Shown here: piece after piece, positions 17,698 to 25,183 of the stretch
Layout of the letters: each line of letters begins with the position of its first letter
How positions within the stretch are numbered: the stretch's first letter is position 1
DNA from: Erwinia sorbitola
GTDB lineage: Bacteria > Pseudomonadota > Gammaproteobacteria > Enterobacterales > Enterobacteriaceae
DNA: 64,000 nt
Assembly (NCBI RefSeq): GCF_009738185.1
Contig: NZ_CP046509.1
Span: 4,157,501 to 4,221,500, forward strand
Direction: 5' to 3'
The notes under the pieces: generated by a model
Told to the model about the DNA's origin: nothing
Databases searched by the model: none
Seen by the model: the letters and a program-made list of their open reading frames with translations, nothing else
Program-made: the position numbers and the translations under genes

Positions 17698-18879
17698 TCA
17701 GACCGGACGTACAATCGCCATATGGGGCGATTGATCCCCTATTAGCAACCACTGTGCATGGGTGGTCGCAACGCTATGTTCACTGGCGCAAATCAATGCG
17801 ATATTCCCTACGGCAGAGCCCGGCATGCCGAATAAATCATCCAGCGCATTATCGCCCTGGCAACCATGCAGAAAACCCTGTTTATCCATCGCCAGAAGCG
17901 TATCCGAAAGTGTCTGTCTCTCTACCTGTGTGCGCCAGAACGTATAAGGTATACCGGCTGATAATTTTCCCCAGCGAGCAACATCGCTGAGAGATTCACT
18001 AACCTCTATCAGACTCACCGGGCGATGAATAAGTGACAACGGCGCAGCCCCAGAGCGTCTTAGCCAGCCAGGAGAAGCCAGCAATATTGCTGATACTGAC
18101 TCCGCCTGGTGGTGTCGAGGCTGTAGAAACAGGTTTATCTCCACCGAAATCACTAAGGTTGCCTGAGCATCGTCCAGCCACTCATCGAGCCACATCAGGC
18201 CATTACCCTCGGTCAATACTTTTAGTTCATCAACAATATATGACGGCGGAAACAGTCGCAGCCATGTGGTCTTGATCTCATCATCTGACAAAATTCCATC
18301 GTGACGAATGCGTATCGTGAGGTTATCAACGAACTGAGATAACTCTGGTTTAAGCATTCGGATCACGTGAGCCAACACTTCCTCCAGGCGTGACTGGTAT
18401 GCTGCTTTATTCAAACTGGCTGGCCTGGGTTGAAGTACTGCGCTGGTTATGGCTTTTTGGACTTCAGATGAGTATGAAGTGTGTAGCTGACTGCTCCCCT
18501 GTAATAACGCAGCAGCGAGTTTGTTACAGGCATTCGGCGTAGTATAAGAGACCCCCATTAAACCAACCGCCTGTTGGCCAAGTGTAACGTGTTGATCGTA
18601 TTGTTCCTGATAAATCTGGTTCCAATAAAAAATACGGTCTCTTTCATTTTCGTGATGCAATAATTTCAAGGCAAAACAGATAACTCCGACAGACAGCGGT
18701 ATAACTAACGAACAGAACCAAAACCAGCCAGAATGTGTTGGGTTACTTTTAGGCCAAATGGATAGAGAAATCACGAAGCCTATTAATGTGATTAAAACAA
18801 TAACTATCATCCAGCGGTATTTGTCCGGTGGTACTGGCTGAGATAGTTTTCCCGGAATCTGTTTCAAGTTAACTGGCAT
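17698..18879 (-). CDS. T6SS-linked inner-membrane protein of unknown function
   Basis: A 393-residue protein with two adjacent transmembrane segments near residues 24-42 and 51-70 (MIVIVLITLIGFVISLSIW, then FWFCSLVIPLSVGVICFAL). A largely soluble domain of about 320 residues follows. I recognise the position, between a PAAR gene and tssM, as one where enterobacterial T6SS loci often carry a conserved hypothetical protein, but I know no function for it. Its start is 3 bases after the PAAR stop and its stop is 22 bases before tssM, so it is part of the same message. It is more likely a structural or assembly accessory than an immunity protein, given its fixed place next to tssM; this is inference. 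Confidence 0.7.
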   Translation of the reverse strand: MPVNLKQIPGKLSQPVPPDKYRWMIVIVLITLIGFVISLSIWPKSNPTHSGWFWFCSLVIPLSVGVICFALKLLHHENERDRIFYWNQIYQEQYDQHVTLGQQAVGLMGVSYTTPNACNKLAAALLQGSSQLHTSYSSEVQKAITSAVLQPRPASLNKAAYQSRLEEVLAHVIRMLKPELSQFVDNLTIRIRHDGILSDDEIKTTWLRLFPPSYIVDELKVLTEGNGLMWLDEWLDDAQATLVISVEINLFLQPRHHQAESVSAILLASPGWLRRSGAAPLSLIHRPVSLIEVSESLSDVARWGKLSAGIPYTFWRTQVERQTLSDTLLAMDKQGFLHGCQGDNALDDLFGMPGSAVGNIALICASEHSVATTHAQWLLIGDQSPHMAIVRPV

Positions 18880-18882
18880 AAA

Positions 18883-19140
18883 TCACCCTCTCCCAGCCTG
18901 AGGCAATGAAGTGATTAAGATGCAGCCACAGCCACAACGATGTCCGTGAAGTGCAATTGGCTTTCCGTTAACTTTTAAAACATCATCACCTTCAGCAATA
19001 AATGTTTCTCCGTGAAGAGGACATGAGACCCTATCCATCAAACAAGCAACTTCCTTGCCCATAAATTTTACTCCAGAACTTCCTTCCAGTACCGTACCGC
19101 CATGAGTAGTATTATCTCCCAGGCGAATAACACCAGCCAT
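18883..19140 (-). CDS. PAAR-domain T6SS spike-tip protein
   Basis: An 85-residue stand-alone PAAR protein. The start MAGVIRLGDNTTHGGTVLEG and the later CPLHGE, KPIALHGHRCGCGC segments match the short PAAR repeats that fold into a sharp cone with a metal ion held by histidines and a cysteine. It caps the VgrG trimer and sharpens the puncturing device. There is no C-terminal toxin extension, so cargo must be carried by other means. It lies between a DUF3592 gene and the membrane protein preceding tssM. Confidence 0.9.
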   Translation of the reverse strand: MAGVIRLGDNTTHGGTVLEGSSGVKFMGKEVACLMDRVSCPLHGETFIAEGDDVLKVNGKPIALHGHRCGCGCILITSLPQAGRG

Positions 19141-19182
19141 TTTCCACCCCGATTTACTTTTAGATAAAAATTATTTCACTGC

Positions 19183-19872
19183 TTATGCCTTTTCAGGAAG
19201 AACAGAGAGATCGACATAGTATTTTTTAAAATCATTTAGTGCGACATACACTGTTATTTTATTGTTTTTAATGTACGGACTAGGATCATAGAAAATATTC
19301 TCACTTTTAAATATATATATCCTCTCGGATTGGGGGGCATGCCACTGGCAGATAATCCGCCACGGTGATCGCCCATTAATTTCGATACTATCATTTAGAA
19401 CAACATCAACGATCTCAGCCTGAACAGGCTTTCCATTATGTTTAAGTCTTTTTTTATTCCCACCACGAAATATTATTAAAACCCCAATAAAACCTATCAA
19501 CATAAATACCGCAGAAATAAATCCGACAACTGCCGACATAGCATAGAGGCTTATAGCATCGTCAATTATTGCTTCCCCGGGATTATCCCTTGAATAAATT
19601 ACGCCAATACTTTTCCCGAGCAGATCATGATATCTACTGCTACTAACGGAAGATCTGAAAACCCATTGTTTTCCACTACTATCGTTAAAAGTAACTTCCG
19701 GAGCCCATGACCCCGACGAACCCTTTTCTCCACGTTTGAAGTGTAGTTCGGTTACCTCACCTTCGGTATAAACAGCCTCTTGCTTAAATTTATTTGCATC
19801 ATAGAACAGGTAACCACTCAAACCAGCCAGAATAATCCCAATAGCAAGAATAACATTAAAAATCTTTTTCAT
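19183..19872 (-). CDS. DUF3592-type membrane protein in the T6SS effector region
   Basis: A 229-residue protein with an N-terminal membrane segment (residues 5-25, VILAIGIILAGLSGYLFYD), a small domain with VTELHFKRGEKGSSGSWAPEV and SRYHDLLGKSIGVIYSRDNP as in DUF3592 proteins, and a second long hydrophobic stretch at about residues 108-135. A further beta-rich domain follows. The gene is notably AT-rich compared with the tss genes on either side, suggesting later acquisition. Its place between the three lipoprotein genes and PAAR suggests a cargo-associated role such as accessory immunity, but no function is known to me. Confidence 0.6.
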   Translation of the reverse strand: MKKIFNVILAIGIILAGLSGYLFYDANKFKQEAVYTEGEVTELHFKRGEKGSSGSWAPEVTFNDSSGKQWVFRSSVSSSRYHDLLGKSIGVIYSRDNPGEAIIDDAISLYAMSAVVGFISAVFMLIGFIGVLIIFRGGNKKRLKHNGKPVQAEIVDVVLNDSIEINGRSPWRIICQWHAPQSERIYIFKSENIFYDPSPYIKNNKITVYVALNDFKKYYVDLSVLPEKA

Positions 19873-19979
19873 TCCTTTTCCTTAAGATAATATACGCAAC
19901 CATCAAACTTTAAATTGATAAGATTAAATTTTCGGATATAAACAGAGAAATTAAAATATAAATAAAAAAGTAGATCTAA

Positions 19980-20939
19980 TTATTTCACCGGGTGCGGGCT
20001 GTTCACGGCGCAGCGGACTGTTTTATCTCCTGGGGGATGAAGCTGACTTTCCGGGTCGGCGTTAAAGCGCGTCATAGTCAGCCCTCCCCACCAGCTGGAA
20101 AAATCCTGGCTGCGCAGCACCCGGGTATAATGACCATCAATATCTTTAAAAACCGGCTTATCAGGGCCCTGCGGATCCTTCACCGGAGAGTGCTTGTAGT
20201 AGTCTGGATCGTACCAGTCTTTTACCCACTCCCAGCCGTTGCCCGCCATATCGTAGATACCCAGCGGGTTGGGTGGACGAAAATCGCCGGGCGTCGGGGA
20301 GCTATACTCCAGGCCGGTACCGGCTTCAGACGCATACGCTTTGCGATCATAGCCAGTAGCCACATTAATTCCTTTTCGACCTTCAATACGCAACGTTCCG
20401 TCATCGGTAGGTGCAGCGAAATACTGACCGCGACTGCGCGCCGCGTATTCCCACTGCGCCTCAGTGGGTAACGAGAAGGGCAGTTCGGTAATCTTTGCCA
20501 GCCAGTCGCAATACTCCCTGGCTTCATTCCAGTCCACATGTGCAGGAGTACCTGAGGTTTGTGCCCGTTCTTCCCAGTCTTTAGCTCTCAAACGCCCTTT
20601 AAAACTGCGCCCTTTAATATCGTTCCACTCCAGGTAAAACTGATACTGCTGATTGCTGGCCTTAAACTTACTCAGCGAATAGCTGGTCAGCGCCACCTGA
20701 TGCAGTGGCTTGCTGTCCTGGCGACTGTCAAAGGGCAGACGGTCGCGGCCATACTGCTCACCAAAGTCTCCCATCAGGAACTCGCCACCCTCCACAAAGA
20801 TCAGCTGTGATTTCACTTGCTGAATAAACTGTTCCAGCCGGGCGTAATCTTCGGGGCTGTGCCCGGTTTCTGTGGCGACTGTATTCTGGTCGCAGCCTGC
20901 TGCGGCCATTGCCACTAAAAAGATGCAAATCCTTTGCAT
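19980..20939 (-). CDS. FGE/SUMF1-fold lipoprotein, copy 1 (candidate immunity protein)
   Basis: A 319-residue lipoprotein. The signal ends in AAAGC with the acylated cysteine at residue 16, and a formylglycine-generating-enzyme-type domain follows (VEGGEFLMGDFGEQYGRD, LPFSLPTEAQWEYAARSRGQ, GIYDMAGNGWEWVKDWYDP). The FGE catalytic cysteines and the usual RGGSW block are missing (here RSQDFSSWWGG), so it is probably not an active sulfatase-modifying enzyme. Its signal peptide matches copy 2, whereas its C-terminal half is nearly identical to copy 3, making it a mosaic. It is the most downstream of three tandem copies behind the effector candidate. A role as periplasmic immunity protein is inferred from context. 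Confidence 0.75.
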   Translation of the reverse strand: MQRICIFLVAMAAAGCDQNTVATETGHSPEDYARLEQFIQQVKSQLIFVEGGEFLMGDFGEQYGRDRLPFDSRQDSKPLHQVALTSYSLSKFKASNQQYQFYLEWNDIKGRSFKGRLRAKDWEERAQTSGTPAHVDWNEAREYCDWLAKITELPFSLPTEAQWEYAARSRGQYFAAPTDDGTLRIEGRKGINVATGYDRKAYASEAGTGLEYSSPTPGDFRPPNPLGIYDMAGNGWEWVKDWYDPDYYKHSPVKDPQGPDKPVFKDIDGHYTRVLRSQDFSSWWGGLTMTRFNADPESQLHPPGDKTVRCAVNSPHPVK

Positions 20940-20949
20940 GGCTGACTCC

Positions 20950-21897
20950 TTATTTCACCGGCTGCGGGCTGTTCACGGCGCAGCGGACTGTTTTATCTGT
21001 TGGTGGATGCCTGTTACTATGAGGATCGGCGTTATAGCGCGTCATAGTCAGCCCTCCCCAGGCGCTGGAGTAATTAAACCCGCGTAACACGCGGGTATAA
21101 TGACCATCAAGGTCTTTAAAAACCGGCTTATCAGGGCCCTGCGGATCCTTCACCGGAGAGCGCTTGTAGTAGTCCGGATCGTACCAGTCCTTTACCCACT
21201 CCCAGCCGTTCCCCGCCATATCGTAGATTCCCAGCGGGTTGGGTGGCCTAAAATCCCCCGGTAAAGGTGCTAAGACACCCATGCTGTTAAGCATTTTCTT
21301 GGCATAATCCTCTCGGTCATTTTCTGAAGAAATATTGCTCCCTTTTCTGCCTTCAATGCGCAAAGTTCCATCATCGGTAGGCGCAGTGAAATACTGACCT
21401 CGACTGCGCGCCGCGTATTCCCACTGCGCCTCAGTGGGTAACGAGAAGGGCAGTTCGGTAATTTTCGCCAACCAAGTGCAGTACTTTGTCGCTTCACCCC
21501 AGTCTACACGAGCCGGTGTGTCAGGAATGCTAACCCTGTCCGTCCAGTATTTTCTGTCAATCTGGCGCCCCTGAAGGCCGTTCCACGCCAGGTAAAACTG
21601 ATACTGCTGATTGCTGGCCTTAAACTTACTCAGCGAATAGCTGGTCAGCGCCACCTGATGCAGTGGCTTGCTGTCCTGGCGGCTGTCAAAGGGCAGACGG
21701 TCGCGGCCATACTGCTCACCAAAGTCTCCCATCAGGAACTCACCACCCTCCACAAAGATCAGCTGTGAGTTCACTTGCTGAATAAACTGTTCCAGCCGGG
21801 CGTGATCTTCGGAGCTGCGCCCGGTATCTGTGGCGACTGTATTCTGGTCGCAGCCTGCTGCGGCCATTGCCACTAAAAAGATGCAAATCCTTTGCAT
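20950..21897 (-). CDS. FGE/SUMF1-fold lipoprotein, copy 2 (candidate immunity protein)
   Basis: A 315-residue paralogue of the genes on both sides, with the same signal peptide and lipobox as copy 1. It is the most divergent of the three. The central specificity-like block reads GLQGRQIDRKYWTDRVS; the segment after IEGRKG is GSNISSENDREDYAKK instead of GINVATGYDRKAYAS. Near the end it has RGFNYSSAWGG, closer to a standard FGE RGGSW block but still without catalytic cysteines. It is separated from its neighbours by only 10 bases on each side. Differences clustered in blocks within an otherwise almost identical frame suggest selection for different partners or gene conversion among copies. Confidence 0.75.
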   Translation of the reverse strand: MQRICIFLVAMAAAGCDQNTVATDTGRSSEDHARLEQFIQQVNSQLIFVEGGEFLMGDFGEQYGRDRLPFDSRQDSKPLHQVALTSYSLSKFKASNQQYQFYLAWNGLQGRQIDRKYWTDRVSIPDTPARVDWGEATKYCTWLAKITELPFSLPTEAQWEYAARSRGQYFTAPTDDGTLRIEGRKGSNISSENDREDYAKKMLNSMGVLAPLPGDFRPPNPLGIYDMAGNGWEWVKDWYDPDYYKRSPVKDPQGPDKPVFKDLDGHYTRVLRGFNYSSAWGGLTMTRYNADPHSNRHPPTDKTVRCAVNSPQPVK

Positions 21898-21907
21898 GGC
21901 TGACTCC

Positions 21908-22879
21908 TTATTTCACCGGCTGCGGGCTGTTCACGGCGCAGCGGACTGTTTTATCTACAGGGGGATAGCGCCGACTTTCCGGGTCGGCGTTAAAGCGCGT
22001 CATAGTCAGCCCTCCCCACCAGCTGGAAAAATCCTGGCTGCGCAGCACCCGGGTATAATGACCATCAATATCTTTAAAAACCGGCTTATCAGGGCCCTGC
22101 GGATCCTTCACCGGAGAGTGCTTGTAGTAGTCCGGATCGTACCAGTCTTTTACCCACTCCCAGCCGTTGCCCGCCATATCGTAGATACCCAGCGGGTTGG
22201 GTGGACGAAAATCGCCGGGCGTCGGGGAGCTATACTCAAGGCCGGTACCGGCTTCAGACGCATACGCTTTGCGATCATAGCCAGTAGCCACATTAATTCC
22301 TTTTCGACCTTCAATACGCAACGTTCCGTCATCGGTAGGCGCAGCGAAATACTGACCGCGACTGCGCGCCGCGTATTCCCACTGCGCCTCAGTGGGTAAC
22401 GAGAAGGGCAGTTCAGTAATCTTTGCCAGCCAGGCGCAATACTCTTTAGCTTCATTCCAATCTATATAAGCTGGAGTAACCTTAGTTTGGGCTCTTTCAC
22501 GCCATTTTCTATTTCTCCTTTCCCCCTCCAATTCTCGTTTCGGAAATCCGTTCCACTCCAGGTAAAACTGATACTGCTGATTGCTGGCCTTAAACTTACT
22601 CAGCGAATAGCTGGTCAGCGCCACCTGATGCAGTGGCTTGCTGTCCTGGCGACTGTCAAAGGGCAGACGGTCGCGGCCATACTGCTCTCCAAAGTCTCCC
22701 ATCAGGAACTCGCCACCCTCCACAAAGATCAGCTGTGATTTCACTTGCTGAATAAACTGTTCCAGCCGGGCGTGATCTTCGGGGCTGCGCCCGGTATCTG
22801 TGGCGACTGTATTCTGGTCGCAGCCGGACAGCAGGAAAAAAGCGGTGGTGATCGTCAGGGATAAAAACGTCCTGTTCAT
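21908..22879 (-). CDS. FGE/SUMF1-fold lipoprotein, copy 3 (first after the effector)
   Basis: A 323-residue lipoprotein with its own signal peptide (MNRTFLSLTITTAFFLLSGC), different from that of copies 1 and 2, but identical from the acylated cysteine onwards (CDQNTVAT). The FGE-like domain has the same intact WEYAARSRGQ and GIYDMAGNGWEWVKDW blocks and the same lack of catalytic cysteines. Its ATG overlaps the TGA of the effector candidate by four bases (ATGA), so the two are translationally coupled, as expected for an effector and its immunity protein. It is probably the parental copy from which the other two arose. Lipidation would place it in the periplasm, implying that the effector acts there or on the inner membrane. 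Confidence 0.78.
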   Translation of the reverse strand: MNRTFLSLTITTAFFLLSGCDQNTVATDTGRSPEDHARLEQFIQQVKSQLIFVEGGEFLMGDFGEQYGRDRLPFDSRQDSKPLHQVALTSYSLSKFKASNQQYQFYLEWNGFPKRELEGERRNRKWRERAQTKVTPAYIDWNEAKEYCAWLAKITELPFSLPTEAQWEYAARSRGQYFAAPTDDGTLRIEGRKGINVATGYDRKAYASEAGTGLEYSSPTPGDFRPPNPLGIYDMAGNGWEWVKDWYDPDYYKHSPVKDPQGPDKPVFKDIDGHYTRVLRSQDFSSWWGGLTMTRFNADPESRRYPPVDKTVRCAVNSPQPVK

Positions 22880-25119
22880 ATATTATCCTTAGAATTAGAA
22901 CTGTTCAGCGACAGGGGTGAAAAAGTGGCCATTCGGGTATAAAAAGGATTATCTGCCTGAGCCAGGCGATAGGCCCAGGTATTATTCATCGCCAGCGCGT
23001 AACCGATGCAGGGCTTAATTTTTAATGCGCGATAGATATTATCCATCTCATTATCCCGATCCCTCCCCTCCTGCAGATAGCGGCGTAGCTCGTTCATCTT
23101 ATTCTGCGCCACCATATACTTCAGCGCAGAATTACCGCCCGCCAGATCCTCTCCATTCGCATTAATCCGGCTAAGAACCTGAAACCACTCACGCTGCGTC
23201 TGAATAGAGTGCAGTATAACTAATATCGCTGCTTTACGTGAACCGTAGATATCCGGAATAAACTCATCGCCGCGATTATCACGGTCGAAGTGATCCATGA
23301 TGCCATGGCGAGTTAGAATATATAGTAGTATTCCTTTTGACTCAGGAGTACAACTCAAAAGGAATCCCGGAGTGGACAATATATTACTCGCTATTAAATT
23401 CCTTTTTTTCGAGGCATCAATACCTGAATCAATAGTATTTATAAATTTTGAGTAAATATCATCTAAAGTCTGAACGCTCTCTATACAGGCTCTCATCCCA
23501 TATTCAATCGATACTTTAAAGTCCGAGAGCAGCATCACGCTCACTTGAGTAAACGCTGTAAATGCCCACGGAGTCACTACATCAAAAAAAGTATAATCCA
23601 GGCTGTAAAGCTGGTAGATCAGCCAACCGCCAAAATCTTTTAATTTATCGTAGTCTACTGCCGCCTCGAGGCTGCCTTTGGCTCCAACACCAAGGCACAG
23701 GCTTGCGGCTATTTTGAAGCAGAATCTGCCGTTAATAAAATCGCACTGAAAAGCGCCACCGATGCCCGCGCCCGCCATGCCCACCAGTGACTCTGAAAAC
23801 GAACAGAAATCAACGAACTGGCCTGCTTTTTTGGCATCCTTGCCAGTTTTTCCCTGCCAGGTGGTTAAGTCAGGCGGCTGTAGCCACTGTATACCCCCAC
23901 TCATCTTCATTTCTCCGCGAGCACCACCGAAAATTTCGCCGCTGGCGCTCAGACCATCCTTATCTTCTGCGCTTTGTTCACGGGCGTTGTGGAAAGTGGC
24001 ACCGGTTGTTCGACGCTCACTAAAGCGCGGTAGGCGGGCCTGGCGGTCACCAGTGATGAGCTGTTTACCATTGAGGGTTTTTACCTGCAATTGCGCTTCC
24101 AGCTGGGCCGATGCCCCGGCGAAACCAATCAGTGAGGTAGAAAAATAACAGCGCAACATCCCCATATTAAGCGGCTTCGGCTGATTTTCTAACTGATAAG
24201 ATAGCGACCAGCCGATACGATCGGGAATATAGAAGGTTCCTTTGGCGGTGCCGGAAGCCAGCGACAGTCTGGCCTGAGCTTCCGCTTTAAACGCCAGCTC
24301 GCCCTTTTGCGGATCCCATCCGCCGGAAGCGCCCATATTGCAAGCAAAGCGCATAAATTGTGCGCCAGCAGAGACATCAACATGCTGGCCTAACTCCTCA
24401 TTCAGCACCAGGCTGTTATTCCAGCTTTCAGCCCATCCGGTCAGCGTTTTATCGATATCGCAAATATCGTCCTTAGAAAAGAACTTCGCCGACTCATTAT
24501 TCGTACGTAATGTCGTAAGCTGTTTTTTCAGTTTAGCCGTCGCGATTTTATTTATATTGTTTTTTTTGTCGCGGATAAAAATACTTTCTCCCGGCGACTC
24601 TTTAAATTTTACCCGATGTTTTACCCCAGTACCGAGCTTGTCAATATAGCCTTTTTTCGCATAGGCGTAGCGTTTTCCTTTCCTCGAGCGTGAGCCTTTA
24701 TTAGTACGTTCACGAATAGGAATAAGCTCAACAATATCTTCATATCCCGCGCCAGAGGATTCAAATTCACCCAGTATTTCCTGTAGCGCCTCACGTTTTT
24801 CAGCGAGGATATTTTCTTTACGCGCAATTTCAGCTTCCTTTACTGCCAGCCCGGCCGACTCACTAATCTGTGAGTTAAGTACGCCATACTCCTGAATGGC
24901 TTCCGAGTAGAGGGCTTTTGCCTGGGTAAACCCATCCACTACCGTCATCATTTCACCGGCATGCCTGTCAAGGTTTGCGGCTGCTTGTGTTGTTAAAAAA
25001 ATTATTTCCTGACTTCCTGTACAAAACCAGGCTTCGGCCGACTCATGTTCGACTTTGATGGTATTGTTATCTTTCTTACTTAGGGTATGTACTGCATCAG
25101 GTGATGTGTTATCACTCAT
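22876..25119 (-). CDS. VgrG-linked T6SS effector candidate, 747 aa, activity unknown
   Basis: Encoded 64 bases downstream of vgrG, with a strong GGGAGG ribosome site and coupled to a lipoprotein gene. There is no signal peptide. Residues 1-120 are helical and coiled-coil-like; 120-230 are basic and AT-rich in DNA. Residues 255-530 are glycine/alanine-rich with repeated patterns (AGASAQLEAQLQVK, GMAGAGIGGAFQ, SLCLGVGAKGSLEAAVDY), followed by hydrophobic stretches (WLIYQLYSLDYTFF, WAFTAFTQVSVMLL). I recall similar Gly/Ala-rich segments in large T6SS effectors of the BTH_I2691/VasX type, which act on membranes, but the match is not certain. No peptidase, lipase or nuclease motif was seen. Effector status rests on context. 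Confidence 0.6.
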   Translation of the reverse strand: MSDNTSPDAVHTLSKKDNNTIKVEHESAEAWFCTGSQEIIFLTTQAAANLDRHAGEMMTVVDGFTQAKALYSEAIQEYGVLNSQISESAGLAVKEAEIARKENILAEKREALQEILGEFESSGAGYEDIVELIPIRERTNKGSRSRKGKRYAYAKKGYIDKLGTGVKHRVKFKESPGESIFIRDKKNNINKIATAKLKKQLTTLRTNNESAKFFSKDDICDIDKTLTGWAESWNNSLVLNEELGQHVDVSAGAQFMRFACNMGASGGWDPQKGELAFKAEAQARLSLASGTAKGTFYIPDRIGWSLSYQLENQPKPLNMGMLRCYFSTSLIGFAGASAQLEAQLQVKTLNGKQLITGDRQARLPRFSERRTTGATFHNAREQSAEDKDGLSASGEIFGGARGEMKMSGGIQWLQPPDLTTWQGKTGKDAKKAGQFVDFCSFSESLVGMAGAGIGGAFQCDFINGRFCFKIAASLCLGVGAKGSLEAAVDYDKLKDFGGWLIYQLYSLDYTFFDVVTPWAFTAFTQVSVMLLSDFKVSIEYGMRACIESVQTLDDIYSKFINTIDSGIDASKKRNLIASNILSTPGFLLSCTPESKGILLYILTRHGIMDHFDRDNRGDEFIPDIYGSRKAAILVILHSIQTQREWFQVLSRINANGEDLAGGNSALKYMVAQNKMNELRRYLQEGRDRDNEMDNIYRALKIKPCIGYALAMNNTWAYRLAQADNPFYTRMATFSPLSLNSSNSKDNI

Positions 25120-25183
25120 AGCGCCTCCCTGGCTTATTACATAACAAATTTTATGAGATCATTTACAGCGAACAGGTGAATGC

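Noticed and set aside
17676..17714. TssM start at the upstream TTG
   Set aside because: It overlaps the preceding gene and lacks a good ribosome site; the GTG at 17675 has AAGGGAA at correct spacing.
19980..22879. Active sulfatase-modifying (formylglycine-generating) enzymes
   Set aside because: The fold motifs are present but the catalytic cysteine pair and RGGSW block are missing, and there is no sulfatase gene nearby.
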